A stretch of 64,000 nt of DNA from NCBI GenBank assembly GCA_022494885.1, contig JAGVSM010001208.1:1-64000 (forward strand), read 5' to 3'. Source of the stretch: Micrasema longulum. Lineage: Eukaryota; Arthropoda; Insecta; Trichoptera; Brachycentridae. This document shows positions 55,601 to 63,603 of this stretch, in pieces (the first letter of the stretch is position 1; every line of letters begins with the position of its first letter). Made by a program: the position numbers and the translations under genes. A model generated the notes under the pieces. The model worked only from the letters and a program-made list of their open reading frames with translations. It ran no database searches and had not been told where the DNA came from.

Positions 55601-55865
55601 ATGGAGTGATTTTGGTAATTTTAAAAAAACAACACGAGATTTCCTTTGTCTACTTCAAGATCGGTTTTGATTCAGAAATCAATTTTAATTTGTACAATAC
55701 CCAAGTGGTATTTGTATTACACGAAGCGGAGGTTATTAGGGAATATAATTATGATTTAAGATAATTTATTCAAATATAAAATGGTTGAACAAATTTAGTT
55801 ACCTGCGAGCCTTTGGCATTGGATTTGAAAGACATCTGTCTAGACTTGTGCTGACTTTCAGCCAT
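40494..55865 (-). CDS. Pen: Importin subunit alpha (Pendulin/KPNA2-type), ten coding exons
   Basis: This is the nuclear-import adaptor that binds a classical NLS in cargo and docks on importin beta. Exons, 5' to 3' on the minus strand: 55865-55803, 54578-54392, 53168-53021, 48610-48529, 46422-46113, 45507-45332, 45069-44876, 44747-44576, 42614-42513, 40628-40494. All junctions are GT-AG and phases match, giving 522 residues, the length I recall for Drosophila Pendulin. The start [20 protein letters not shown] resembles the Pendulin N-terminus. An IBB domain covers about residues 22-48 (RRKR cluster, KRR at 45-47). The NLS-binding Trp/Asn ladder is visible as WALTN (W142, N146), WALGN (W184, N188), WALSN (W226, N230), WALSY (W268), ALGN (N314), WAACN (W352, N356) and WAITN (W394, N398). 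The C-terminus is acidic with a Gly/Phe end. The assignment to the alpha-1 (KPNA2) clade rests on the N-terminus and the residue register. Confidence 0.95.
40641..41221 (-). mobile_element. L2-like LINE 3' part in importin intron 9
   Basis: Coding tail from 41221: [22 protein letters not shown], then [26 protein letters not shown] residues in shifting frames. The 3' hairpin is AGCGCC..GGCGCT at 40679-40714, and the (ATT)n tail ends about 10 bp upstream of the exon 10 acceptor. It lies in the same orientation as importin. Confidence 0.85.
41230..42367. mobile_element. hAT-like non-autonomous element, 8-bp duplication
   Basis: A 1138-bp element with ends TAGAGGTGTGTAG and, inverted, TAGACGTGGGTA, each followed by GACCCTGTCA. 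CTCACCAT is duplicated at 41222-41229 and 42368-42375. Subterminal motifs (GTGTCATTTG, TCGGTCA) recur on both sides. No transposase. It sits in the 5' part of the intron 9 L2 copy. Confidence 0.85.
42513..42614 (-). CDS. Pen: importin alpha exon 9: ARM 10
   Basis: A 102-nt, 34-codon exon in phase 0 on both sides, with acceptor tttcag and donor gtaata. It encodes [20 protein letters not shown], matching the family's IEE.GGLDKIE.LQ region that contacts the export factor CAS in characterised homologues. Confidence 0.93.
43200..43400 (-). mobile_element. LINE C-terminal fragment (importin intron 8)
   Basis: Reads [38 protein letters not shown] and FKEGLRSWI, the terminal segment typical of Jockey/CR1-type RTs. 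Confidence 0.6.
43395..43700 (-). mobile_element. fold-back loop and right arm (intron 8)
   Basis: Loop TTTCAGGCGTTGCCTAGTAT, then an arm with GTTACACAGTGTGTAAAGTG GCCACTTAAACC to GTTGTAATTTGTTAATT. Confidence 0.8.
43695..44087 (-). mobile_element. Jockey-like LINE RT fragment
   Basis: A 130-codon open frame including [40 protein letters not shown] and [17 protein letters not shown]. It aligns with ITYGAIGWGG.. of the copy at 32500. Confidence 0.75.
44576..44747 (-). CDS. Pen: importin alpha exon 8: ARM 8-9
   Basis: Acceptor ttgcag, donor gtagcc. It encodes [15 protein letters not shown] (Trp394/Asn398) and [11 protein letters not shown] of ARM9. The 128-bp intron separating it from exon 7 is the shortest in the gene and the only one with no repeat seen. 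Confidence 0.93.
44876..45069 (-). CDS. Pen: importin alpha exon 7: ARM 7
   Basis: Acceptor catcag, donor gtatgg; 64 codons plus 2 nt. It encodes [20 protein letters not shown], the minor NLS-site Trp352/Asn356. Cys replaces the Ser more usual before the Asn. Confidence 0.93.
45332..45507 (-). CDS. Pen: importin alpha exon 6: ARM 5-6
   Basis: Acceptor acgcag, donor gtaaat. It encodes [20 protein letters not shown], a near-invariant family signature, and [15 protein letters not shown] of ARM6, where the Trp is naturally absent in the family. Confidence 0.94.
45705..46065 (-). mobile_element. fold-back element (subfamily B, intron 5)
   Basis: Loop GGTGAGATTCATCCGGCTGA, full right arm, and outer end CTCCCTAGGGAGGAAATCCA GCCAGTCTGCAAGCATTTGG. 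It ends about 45 bp from the exon 5 donor. A 19-bp scrap (GAGTTTAATTAGGGATAAG) shared with the Jockey-like LINE lies between. Confidence 0.82.
46113..46422 (-). CDS. Pen: importin alpha exon 5: ARM 3-4
   Basis: A 310-nt exon with acceptor ctgcag and donor gtgaga. It is extremely GC-rich and Ala-rich compared with its surroundings. It encodes [10 protein letters not shown] and [12 protein letters not shown], the ARM3 and ARM4 NLS-binding segments. The open frames on the opposite strand across this exon are shadows caused by its GC content. Confidence 0.94.
46600..46725 (-). mobile_element. fold-back arm, degenerate (intron 4)
   Basis: CAGCTGTTGATTTTTGTGAA G, CACAGTGTGTAAAGTGGCCA CTCAAACC and CATATTCCCTTC are kept in order with small deletions. 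Confidence 0.65.
47007..47435. mobile_element. TGAGGAA-family MITE, complete, 6-bp duplication
   Basis: Left CGATGAGGAACTTTAGTCCT, right ACACTTTACTTCCTCA, and TTAGTG duplicated at 47001-47006 and 47436-47441. Internal GACGTCAC is shared with the TGAGGAATTCC group. Confidence 0.75.
47542..48503. mobile_element. TA-flanked TIR element beside importin exon 4
   Basis: TACAGGTAAACGTCGTTTTG on the left and, inverted, TACAGGTAAACGCCGTTTTA on the right; about 960 bp, Tc1/mariner-like by TA and CAGGT ends. No transposase. Its right end is about 25 bp from the exon 4 donor. Confidence 0.7.
48529..48610 (-). CDS. Pen: importin alpha exon 4: ARM 2 with first NLS-binding Trp
   Basis: An 82-nt exon with acceptor tatttcag and donor gtaatt. 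It encodes [20 protein letters not shown], the major NLS-site Trp142/Asn146 element. A TIR-bearing transposon ends about 25 bp beyond the donor, at 48503. Confidence 0.94.
48705..49290. mobile_element. fold-back element, clearest palindromic copy (intron 3)
   Basis: The left arm (48795-48963) and the inverted right arm (49107-49288) match over about 170-180 bp with few differences, around a loop of about 145 bp with GGCGTTGCCTAGTATG. The left outer end ACAATATTTTGAGTTTGTCC is present; the right outer end is lost. Confidence 0.88.
49550..50310 (-). mobile_element. LTR-like block (possible solo LTR)
   Basis: On the minus strand a GC-richer block has a TATA-like GCCTTTATAAGGCC at about 50180-50195 and AATCAATAAATATC near 49610, as in LTR promoter/polyadenylation layouts. 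No clear TG..CA ends or target duplication were found. No internal gag-pol. Confidence 0.3.
50310..51050. other. no recognisable feature
   Basis: Very A/T-rich intron sequence with no placed repeat. Confidence 0.4.
51055..51265 (-). mobile_element. LINE C-terminal remnant (intron 3)
   Basis: The minus strand reads [37 protein letters not shown], the Jockey-type C-terminal motif (RTN...NSPI.R...N). Confidence 0.55.
51440..52200. mobile_element. fold-back element with inverted loop and nested SINE1
   Basis: A left arm at 51450-51655, an inverted right arm at 51800-52165, and the outer end to 52200. The loop is in the opposite orientation to the copy at 48705. TCTAGGAATCTACAGG is duplicated within the left arm. 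Confidence 0.85.
51943..52112 (-). mobile_element. SINE1 with perfect 10-bp target duplication
   Basis: ACTTCTATAT flanks it at 51933-51942 and 52113-52122, splitting the fold-back arm. The minus strand carries CTCGTGGTGTAATGGTCAGC (A-box), GGTTCGATTCC (B-box), an internally deleted body, and a 3' end GGTGCGGAAAGGGAATGATG ATGATG. Confidence 0.92.
52536..52585. repeat. perfect 22-bp inverted repeat, 6-nt loop
   Basis: CGCGTTACCTAAATTACTAT (AT) is inverted directly after AATATA, ending in CGCG. It lies in importin intron 3, abutting an RTE-i fragment. No other copy seen. Confidence 0.85.
52586..52940 (+). mobile_element. RTE-i LINE C-terminus, open frame
   Basis: Uninterrupted for about 115 codons: [73 protein letters not shown] and [16 protein letters not shown]. 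The best preserved RTE-i piece here, antisense to importin. Confidence 0.85.
53021..53168 (-). CDS. Pen: importin alpha exon 3: ARM 1
   Basis: Acceptor ttttcag, donor gtgagt. The split Ala codon from exon 2 completes as GCT. The exon encodes [20 protein letters not shown], the ARM1 signature of the family (compare ARKLLSRE..PPID), and ends ..LAFHD before a split Cys codon. Confidence 0.93.
53237..53300 (-). mobile_element. fold-back outer-end fragment (intron 2)
   Basis: GGTTGTAATATGTTAATATA AACAGGGAGTTGAATCCAGT CCTTGTC matches the outer end of subfamily A. It begins about 70 bp upstream of exon 3. Confidence 0.7.
53300..53610 (+). mobile_element. RTE-i LINE 3' half (intron 2)
   Basis: Reads [76 protein letters not shown], then a stop. 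Open for about 100 codons. Confidence 0.8.
54000..54180 (+). mobile_element. RTE-i LINE 3' end with (GTTT)n tail (intron 2)
   Basis: Reads [45 protein letters not shown], stop, GGTTTG repeats. It begins just after a roughly 40-bp local direct repeat (GACTGGCTGTTTTCTACATA) at 53924-53993. Confidence 0.8.
54392..54578 (-). CDS. Pen: importin alpha exon 2: IBB domain and SP-rich linker
   Basis: The acceptor is tttttcag and the donor is gtactt; the exon ends in phase 1. It encodes the importin-beta-binding segment [18 protein letters not shown], then a Pro/Ser-rich linker with four Ser-Pro dipeptides, then PPLKDIVN leading into the first ARM repeat. The linker is longer in Pro/Ser than I expect of the family. 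Confidence 0.92.
54840..55395 (-). mobile_element. RTE-iii LINE C-terminus split by SINE2 (intron 1)
   Basis: The upstream part 55215-55395 reads [12 protein letters not shown] and REREQQPPITT-like residues. The downstream part 54840-55045 reads [11 protein letters not shown].. and [27 protein letters not shown]2 lies between. Confidence 0.65.
55055..55212 (-). mobile_element. SINE2 inserted in RTE-iii (intron 1)
   Basis: The minus strand carries GCGGCCTCCGTGGTTAAGAC GC (A-box), GGTTCCGGGTTCGATTCCCA (B-box) and GTGATGTAATTGACCACCGT AATTGGCC. Confidence 0.82.
55400..55796. other. importin intron 1, no recognisable feature
   Basis: AT-rich intronic sequence next to exon 1. Nothing placed. Confidence 0.4.
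55803..55865 (-). CDS. Pen: importin alpha exon 1 (residues 1-21)
   Basis: Exon 1 holds the start codon at 55865-55863 and 21 codons ending SNAKGSQ. The donor is gtaact (55802-55797) and phase 0 leads into the IBB exon. This Met was chosen because the following Ser/Lys-rich leader matches the Pendulin type. Confidence 0.9.
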
Positions 55866-56060
55866 TTTGACTAATCAATATGTAACTTAACAACAACGGA
55901 CAAATAAGACGGGAAGAACACAAAAATTTGAAACAAAACAGCAAGATTAAATAGAAAACGGCAGGCGAAAACTTCTGATCCGGTGACGGCAAAACAATTT
56001 TTCAAATTGCGAAGTGCAACGGTCGCGTGGGTTGCCCGTAAAGTTAAAATGTGACATTGT
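55866..56060 (-). promoter_or_regulatory. importin alpha 5'UTR/promoter region
   Basis: Sequence immediately upstream of the importin start codon, free of recognisable repeats, with a locally GC-richer patch (CGGTCGCGTGGG) near 56020. No clear TATA box or initiator was identified. Assigned by position only. Confidence 0.35.
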
Positions 56061-56489
56061 TACAAAAAAATAAATACCATTGACTTCACGTGGGTAGTTT
56101 ATAAATAAGTACCTACACAATATTAATAAAAAATACTACTTAGTACCTAACTAAAATATTTTACGAATCTTCAATCTTTTTATTTTAGACGATTGCGTAT
56201 TACCGTGTTATTATTTTAAAGAATTTAAAAACTTTTTTCAATGTCTTAAGTGTTGATAAGATTAATATAATATAATGAATAATAGCAATTTATTTTGCGG
56301 GGTAATTACTGCAACTAGGTAACTTCAAAATTAATTTTTGTTTAGTTATGCACTAAAAACACATTTATTTATCCATCCTTTTTATCCGAGATTTGTTTTG
56401 TTATTTCATAATTAACATCAAAGTTATTACCCCACAATCTACAATGATGTGTTTAGTTTTAAAGACATCCTCTGTATTATTTGAAGGGG

Positions 56490-56610
56490 CGTCATCATCG
56501 TTCCCTTTCCGCTCTTACTGGTACATAGGGAACTGCATTGGTATATCAATCGCAGGGGATTTCGATTATTTTTGTTCGATGAAGGTAAGATATGATCAGT
56601 CTTATGCGTT
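56490..56610 (-). mobile_element. SINE1 body fragment
   Basis: TCATCATCGTTCCCTTTCCG ..GGTACATAGGGAACTGCATT GGTATATCAATCGCAG corresponds to the SINE1 3' half. The tRNA-like head is missing. Confidence 0.7.
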
Positions 56611-56614
56611 AGAT

Positions 56615-57885
56615 GTTATTTTTTTCTCCTGGATGAGTTCTATAAAATGGAATATTCGAAAGTAACAAAAAGTGACTCCGTGTCCTATAAACAGCTGGCA
56701 AAAAATAATCAAAATGTGACAAGCTGTAACATGCTCGTTTTTGTCAGATCGAAAAAAGGGTTTTAAAAATATTTAAAGTACTGACACTTTGTTCTTTTCT
56801 GTATTGTATTCAAAAATATACATTACATTTTATCAATAACGTGAACACAGAGTCCCACAAAAAAATATATTTTTCACTCTCCTGTAAAATTCGCCCGTAT
56901 CTATGCTAGTCATAAACATTCTTATATGTGTACATCAATGGTCACTCTTAAGGTAAAATTAAAATACACTTTATTTCAATGGATAATCATAAATAAACAC
57001 AATTTAAAATATAACAATATCAGGGTAGATAGTTAATACATTTACGCTACCCAAGTGTAGAACCAAATCGTAAAAATAATATTTTTGTAATGTTTCTTGC
57101 ATCGAATATAATTCATGAAAATAAAATTGAAAAATATGTTTTTAAAACATCGCACAATGTTGCTATATTTTGACACTTTGATTCACTTTTTATCGCGCGT
57201 TTTTATTGTTTATATTTTTGTTGACTTGAACTATGATATTTCCCCTTTTGATCAACCATCTCCCTTCCCTTTTTAAAAATCACGAATTAAGTGCATCAAA
57301 TTTTAGTTATTATCGTAACGTGATTTTGATTTTTATGTAGTGTAAAAATAATTCTAAGTATTAAATTAGTTTTCGTTCCGGATGGTAAAACTTATAGAAT
57401 AACGTACATAAAGTGCTCTACGTTAACTCGCTCCATGGTTTTCAATGTGAACAATAGATGTCGCTATTATACCGTTTTTACAAAAGTACAATCTGTTAGG
57501 GACAATAAAACGGCATTTTTTCACGTCGAAGATGGGCACAATATTTTAGGAATTTTATTTTTCTTTAGACGTAGCGATCCTGTGAATTCGAGCTCAAAAA
57601 ATAATTTTAAAAATAGCGATAACGCAATGTCAGCACATCGCATCGGGACATTGCACAAAATGAGCAAAACATTCAAAACTGCGACAGTTATTGAGTGCTG
57701 GGCAGGTCTAGCCTACATGCGCAGGAACATGGGGTCATGGTAAACATGGAATTATCACGATTATTCGGTCACGATTAACGCCCATCCAACTACAAGTCGC
57801 TAATTGACTTCAATCGCGCCAGAAAAAAATATCCTAAAAAAACTAAGATGACTGATTGCCGCTAAATTATACATAATTTAGCAAA
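56615..57885. other. intergenic, no recognisable feature
   Basis: Between the two divergent genes. A 102-codon open frame at 57435-57743 has no recognisable domain and is not supported. Confidence 0.4.
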
Positions 57886-57889
57886 ACGT

Positions 57890-58351
57890 TTACGCCGTAG
57901 GGCGTGGCTTAGCCATCGCCGTAAGAATCTATCACCGACAGCCGCCCCGGAGGAGATTTATTTTATGGCCGCTGTTATATATTGTTATCGCGCGGGACGT
58001 ACGTCGTAGCGCCGGCGGCGGAGATGTACAGGGGAGTCGCCATTTCGAGATTTGACGAATATTGACAGACGTCGAAAAGTACTCGGTCTAGACATCGCGG
58101 ATGAAAAATCATTTGTTATTTAGCGAGGTGATAGTGCGTGCGGGCTCGCGGGGTCGAAAAACCATCTCCAAAAACGAAAAATCCGCCATCCCCGCTGTCA
58201 AAATTCGCGAATACCGTCCAAAAGTGTATACAAAACCCTTTCCTAGCTGTTTTTAGTGATTTCTTTTTTTAACCTTGTTTTGTCGCGACCTCCTGTGACT
58301 TCCGGGCACCTCTCGCGAAGAGACATCCAGCCGAAGACGAGCACCGCTGCA
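57890..58351 (+). promoter_or_regulatory. GC-rich promoter/5'UTR of the 58352 gene
   Basis: A CpG-rich island with many CG dinucleotides. It includes a GGGCGTGGC GC-box-like word near 57900, a GTCGCCATTTCG word near 58036 and no clear TATA box near the start. It leads into the exon with the in-frame upstream stop. Transcription start is not determined from sequence. Confidence 0.45.
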
Positions 58352-58378
58352 ATGATCGGATTACGAGAGAAACAAACC
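58352..58378 (+). CDS. first coding exon of an unrecognised gene (MIGLREKQT..)
   Basis: Nine codons (MIGLREKQT) from an ATG with G at -3, followed directly by a consensus donor GTAAGT at 58379. An in-frame TAG lies at 58244-58246 with no other in-frame ATG between, so this start is well placed. Upstream is a GC-rich stretch unlike its AT-rich neighbours, as expected for a promoter and 5'UTR. Nine residues are too few to assign a family, and I found no convincing next exon before 64000. The gene stands head-to-head with importin alpha. Confidence 0.55.
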
Positions 58379-58379
58379 G

Positions 58380-59180
58380 TAAGTAACATTTAAAACAGCG
58401 CTAAATGTATTTACGTAATTATTCAAAGGTCACAATCGATCCGCGAACCCCTGCAGAAAAATGCAATTGTTATAAATAATTCTCGTCTCCTTTAAAGCAA
58501 TCATTATCCTCGTGTCAAAACACGATTTTCTGTTTGTTTACTAACTGTCAACTACGCTATTCGCCGGGAGACATATTACTTCGCTACTAGGGCAAAACTA
58601 TGCGAGCAATTGTGGCCCGAACGGACAGATGGAATAAGGTCGCTTTTCCCACTTCGCCGAGGTCCTTTTTAGTACCGTGAGGTTAAGGTAATTTGTCATT
58701 CAACTGACAATTCGTAAACACATGTCAGTTGCTTGCCATAAAGTTTATCCCGCTAATTTATTTGAATTAGGAACATTCCATTGAACCCGAGCATCGAAAA
58801 AATGCGTTCGACGTATTTTAAAATGCTTTAATGGTTAAATAATGTATGTACTTACTATTTTCATACTGTAAAATCACTACAAATATTTAATCTGCCGACC
58901 GGTTTCAGAAAATGACCGTTCCTTTGTTAAGGCTTGAAATAAACTAACGCTAAACAATGAAAATTTTAATTATTACAAATAATGACAAGTGTAAACCTTA
59001 AATGGAGCCAGTGGAGTGTTACATCCATGAATTAAAATAAAATTATACTGAAAGTACCTATTGTATAAACATTTTGTATTTTATATTGGATTAAATAAAT
59101 AAATAAAAATAAATAAATGCATCATCTACTAAGCTGGGTGCAGCGTTTTTTTTTGTCCAGTCTACTATTTTTTCAACTTT
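58380..59180. other. probable intron 1 of the 58352 gene
   Basis: No repeat-like feature except a short ACCGGTTTCAG-family scrap at 58890. Assigned by position after the donor. Confidence 0.35.
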
Positions 59181-59184
59181 GATC

Positions 59185-59335
59185 ATTCAAACAAACCATC
59201 ACGCCGTTTCTCCGATAGAATGCCACATCACTTTGCGTACAGACCTCGCTTCCTCTACATTCATACACATTCTCATGCACGCACGCCGATTATTCCTATT
59301 CCTGACATGCCCATCTTCAAGTATTTTTTCAATTT
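59185..59335 (-). mobile_element. RTE-i LINE 3' fragment
   Basis: CAAACAAACCATCACGCCGT TTCTCC is the 3' end. Coding remnants [25 protein letters not shown] appear upstream. Confidence 0.75.
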
Positions 59336-59364
59336 TGTTTTTTTTTAATTGAAATTTTAAACAT

Positions 59365-59627
59365 ATTTTCATCATCATTTCCTTTCCGCACCTAATGGTG
59401 CATAGGGCACTGCATTGGTACACCAATCGCAGCGTATCTTGAACATTTTTGGTCACATGAAGGTAAGATGATCAGTCTTACGCCACAGGTACCAGTCTAG
59501 GGACTATGAAAAGTGTGAAAATGCCCTTTTAAATAAATATTTCATATTAACCATGTCGGGAATCGAACCCGAGACCCCTTGAATGGTAGGCAAACTCGCT
59601 GATCATTACACCACGAGGCCGACACAT
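59365..59627 (-). mobile_element. SINE1 (full length)
   Basis: The minus strand: GGCCTCGTGGTGTAATGATC, GGTTCGATTCCCGACATGG, TGGTACCTGTGGCGTAAGAC, GTACCAATGCAGTGCCCTAT and a GGTGCGGAAAGGAAATGATG end. The best complete reference copy of the family. Confidence 0.88.
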
Positions 59628-60114
59628 AAATAATATATTAGATATAATAAATAACATTTTATGTATAATATTATGTAATATTCCCAAGGCATTTTTGTAA
59701 AAAACTCATTTAGGGACATGCAGATAACAATATTTATTTACAGACGTATTTATATTTTTAACTATAATATTATTTACAAAAGCAGAATAGAAATTATGAT
59801 ACACTTCAAATTAGTATGAGTATGAAAAAGTTTCAAAAAATTCAAAATTAGCTATACTTAATACAATATATAAAAGAAGGCATATAAATAATAAAAAAAT
59901 GTTTAAAAGTTACGTGTAGGTACATAATGAAAGCTAAATGAGTATGAGATTAAATGTTAAAAAATGACATAATTACAAGCATGAAAAAGTTTTTTAAATT
60001 AACAAAACATAGAACATAATATAAAAATAATGTAAATGAATGCCTCGACACGGGTTATGTCCAGTGAGGTGTTTTTTAATTTATTTTTTTTAAACTTCTT
60101 AATCGACCAGTACT

Positions 60115-60245
60115 TTTTATTACAATGTTTGAGTTTGTCGAAATGTTTGTAGACAAAATACTGTATTTCACTCCCTCGGGAGTCATTAAGATTAACAAAT
60201 TACAACAGGGATGGAGAATACCTTAAATATGCTGAATACATACAT
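60115..60245 (+). mobile_element. fold-back outer-end fragment
   Basis: TTGAGTTTGTCGAAATGTTT GTAGAC..CTCCCTCGGGAGT..TTACAACAGGGATGGAGAAT, broken before the core. Confidence 0.65.
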
Positions 60246-60320
60246 AAATGCATGTTTATATTTTTATAACCATGTTTTAATATTGTTTTTTTAATTTTTG
60301 TATATCTAACTAACTCATTA

Positions 60321-60683
60321 TACAGGGTGTTCTTTAAACCCTCTCACATCCGAAACCACAATGATCAATATGGGCAAGAAGACAAATAAGCATATTTAAA
60401 AATATGTTTAGAACAAAGAAAATTAAAAAAAATAAAATATTAAAAAAACAAATGGTTGCTTACTTCTGCAGGGGAGAAGTGAGAGGAGCGCGGCGCAGTG
60501 TCAGATTCTCCCCTCCCCCTCCTCGTTTCTCCCCTGCAGAAGTAAGCAACCATTTGCTTTTTTTGATAGTTTATTTTTTTTTTAAATATTTGTTCTAAAA
60601 ATGTTTTTAAATATGCTCATATGTCTTCTTGCCCATATTGATCATTGTAGTTTCGGATGTGACAGGGTTTAAAGAACACCCTA
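60321..60683. mobile_element. hairpin MITE, complete
   Basis: Arms of about 165 bp: GGGTGTTCTTTAAACC at 60325 is inverted at 60666-60681, and CTTCTGCAGGGGAGAAG pairs with CTTCTGCAGGGGAGAA inverted. The centre is GC-rich. TA lies on both outer sides. Confidence 0.85.
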
Positions 60684-60934
60684 AATTAATAATAAAAAAA
60701 TAAAAAAACGGTAAAATATTAAAATTTATATTATTTATTTATTTATTTATATACGGCATTTCTGCCATTTACATATATGTGGTATAAAGAGTGCTTAGAA
60801 ATAAAAATATTAAAAATAAAAAAAATCGAGTATGAAATATTAATATACTCGTACTGTACACATTATTAATTACTTGAAATACATACATATTTTAAAGAAA
60901 TTATACTATAACAAAATACATTAATCAATCAAAT

Positions 60935-61265
60935 TATAACTATTCCAACCCAATCTTCTGAAGATGATTTGCTCTTTTTGATAAAAATATGTTGGTCACT
61001 TTATTTTTTAAGTTAGGCAGAGATAAACTAAATATATCAAAATGTGATGCATATTCATTCCCGGTATTCTGTAATCTAACAATAGGTGAGTTATATTGAG
61101 CTACCGTTCGACAATTTTGACAATAAAATATTGTAGATGTTCTGCTTAATCTAGGTGGTACATAGAATGAAATCAATTTCAGTAGATCAGGGGTATCAAA
61201 CATTGGTTTTATTATTTTATATAAAGTCATAAGATCGGCCGATGTTCTTCGTTCTTGCAATTTAG
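60935..61265 (-). mobile_element. Jockey-like LINE C-terminus
   Basis: A 106-codon frame: LQERRTSADLMTLYKIIKPM, DTPDLLKLISFYVPPRLSRT, NSPIVRLQNTGNEYASHFDI FSLSLPNLKNKV. It ends at a stop in A/T-rich sequence. Confidence 0.75.
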
Positions 61266-61309
61266 TTCAAGATACGCATTCTCTGGATCAACTAATATGA
61301 TTTATTCGA

Positions 61310-61690
61310 AGTGATAGAATTGATCGTGCCATGTCTTTCTCGGTTTTCATTGTTTTCTGCGTCCATCAACATTCGCACCGTAGATCCTTTCAGCCGTTCT
61401 TTCTTAAATGTCTTGCATATTAATAACCAAAATAAAGATTTAAACAAACAAACCATCACGCCGTTATCTGTAGGGGTAGGCAGAGAGGATAGAACGCCAT
61501 ATCACTCTATCTTTGCATACAGATCTCGCTTCCTATACATTCATACATCTTCTCATACACGCACGCCGATTATTCCTTCTTTAGACATGCCCATCTTCAA
61601 GTATTTGATGGACTTGGTCGTGCCATGTCTTTCTCGGTCTTTCTCGTTTTCTGCATCCATCAACATTCGCATCGTAGATCCTTAAAGATA
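61310..61690 (-). mobile_element. two RTE-i LINE 3' fragments in tandem
   Basis: 61445-61685 and 61310-61400 both carry the antisense of MDAENE(K/R)..RPRKTWHDQ and related residues. The first has the CAAACAAACCATCACGCCGT 3' end. CATCAACATTCGCACCGTAG / GCATCGTAGATCCTT ends are parallel. Confidence 0.7.
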
Positions 61691-61904
61691 AAGATTTAAA
61701 TAACAGTATTTTAATAAAAAAGTTCAATTGAGAGGAAGTGTGGTTTTGATTTTTTTTTATTTGTTAATAGACTATTAGACTAAACCAACAATAAATAAAA
61801 AAATGTCTCTATGAATCATATTATCAGCGTGCGAATATTACTTTCGCATGTGTGTTGGCCCACTATAGACAATGAAAGTATGGAGAAAACTAGCGATATC
61901 TATT

Positions 61905-62375
61905 GTCGGAATGATCTGTTATCGGCTGGGTTAAGTGATAACTTTACACACTGTGTAACATTCATTCAATTTGTATTTTCAACAGAGATGAAGCGAGGAT
62001 GTGATGAGAGGTTTTTATTTCGGCGAATCGATCATGTCCAATTAATTTGATCCCAGTGGGTGAAGAATTCACTTTCCTCTTTGCTCAATCCAACGAAGTG
62101 CATATTATGTACTTTCAGCACAAAGATGCTAAGGCTTCCAGATTACAGACAGCTCCTTCGAGCAGCTTTTCTCGTTTGGCAACGAGCAACTTTTCCGTGT
62201 ATGTGGGCACAGCCGAGGAGACTTATATCCTCAGATGCGGTGTGCGGTATGTGGTGGGCAAGCTGCTGTTGAGGATGTGGAAGTCGAAGTATTGACAAGG
62301 CTTATAATCTGTCATCAGCTCGGTTTTGTGATTACTTTACATGCTGTGTAACGTTCACAATTTTGCCTATAGGTA
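61905..62375. mobile_element. diverged fold-back relative
   Basis: GGCTGGGTTAAGTGATAACT TTACACACTGTGTAACATTC at 61924 and GCTTATAATCTGTCATCAGC TCGGTTTTGTGATTACTTTA CATGCTGTGTAAC at 62299 keep the order of the core with GGCC changed. The sequence between is unassigned. Confidence 0.5.
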
Positions 62376-62454
62376 GTTAACTTCCATGGGCACGTATGGC
62401 GTATATATTTAAAAAAGTGGATTTTTTGCAATTAAATTTCTTTAAATTTATCTA

Positions 62455-62935
62455 AACGTTGGGATCAGGAGGGATATACTAATGTGGGTTAATCAGGAAC
62501 TTCTCAGCATTTGCTCATGTGGAGAGGAAATCTCTTAAAACTCTTCAGGAGAAGCCGGCCTGTTGGCAGTAGTCAACAGGCCTTCCGGTCCACTAGAGGA
62601 GTGTTCGGCATATTGTTTCTTTTTTTGGTTTATTTTACCAATTGCCTGCACTATATTGACCATGTATGATACTACCTCTCGTGTGAGTTCTTTATTACCT
62701 ATCACCGATGGCAATGAATCCATAGGTGAGAGACATCCTGAGGAATTTCATAGTCGCATGGGCAGCTGTCGATCTCGGAGAGCTTGAACCAATGCAGATA
62801 GCTCATGAACCCACCATGACCCGTAAGCATCTGGGTGAGCTCGTAGCCAGTATTCTGCATTCTCCTGAAATCATAGGCATGGAAAATGGTAGGGAAAAAC
62901 ATTTTAGTTATACTTCCGGTAGTCTCACTCAAAAA
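62455..62935 (-). mobile_element. R1-like LINE C-terminus
   Basis: The minus frame reads GYELTQMLTGHGGFMSYLHW FKLSEIDSCPCDYEIPQDVS HLWIHCHR, the terminal C.C...H....H motif of R1/Jockey-type ORF2. A frameshift continues into LTREVVSYMVNIVQAIGKIN. Related scrap at 20265-20470. Confidence 0.8.
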
Positions 62936-63089
62936 ACGATCGTTCCAGAGTTAAATAATCCTGCTTCTTATTTTCCTTTTGGCAAAGCAGAGCGGCAAAT
63001 CGGCGAAATCGGGGCCTGTCTTCTAGAGCGTAGCCTCTCTAGCCTTTTCGTCAGCCTTTTCGTTCCAAGTAGGAAATAGGTTATTGAGG

Positions 63090-63470
63090 ATTGAAGTTCC
63101 TACTCCAGTGAGAGATTGACAGAGAAAACACGAGGTTGCTGTTTAATGCGTATTTATTACATGGCGAATAAGATACGGCACTTGGTTGTGTAGCGCGAGC
63201 GTAGAGACGACGATGGGCTGAAGAGACTGCACTTGAACTACATGCTGAAACTGAGTCACTTCGTCGAGCTAGACTGAAGTAAACTAAACGCGTTGGGCTG
63301 ACTGACTGGCGTTGCGTCCTGTGGTCTCTTTACAGAAGTTGTTTCTTTGTAGTTCATTTATTCATGGTAGGGACGATGTGAATGTGCTGCAGATTTATGT
63401 GCGACTTATGTTGTATTGAATTGTATAGAAAATAATGACATTGCTTTCTTCAGTCATCACACTATTTCAG
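63090..63470 (-). mobile_element. LTR-like block at the right edge
   Basis: The minus strand carries CATGTAATAAATACGCATTA AACAGCAACCTCGTGTTTTC TC, a polyadenylation-signal-plus-U5-like layout, preceded by GC-mixed sequence. No proven ends or target repeats. Confidence 0.3.
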
Positions 63471-63526
63471 GTGAAACGTTTGAGCACGTGTGTGTCATCG
63501 ATTATAGACTATAATATAAAGTTATA

Positions 63527-63592
63527 TAGTTGGATAATTTATATAGCGCAATTTTTGTGAAAATCACCTCAAGGGCGCTGTACAATTAATAA
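63527..63592 (-). mobile_element. L2 LINE 3' hairpin fragment
   Basis: ATTTATATAGCGCAATTTTT GTGAAAATCACCTCAAGGGC GCTGTACAA, the conserved 3' end. No coding part follows. Confidence 0.7.
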
Positions 63593-63603
63593 ATATCCCA
63601 GTA

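Noticed and set aside
57435..57743. 102-codon plus-strand open frame between the two genes
   Set aside because: No domain, low-complexity Asn/Lys content, no splice sites in register and no GC signature of a coding exon.
62047..62295. 82-codon plus-strand frame between two fold-back-like arms
   Set aside because: No recognisable domain in either strand. Possibly a decayed LINE segment, but not supportable.
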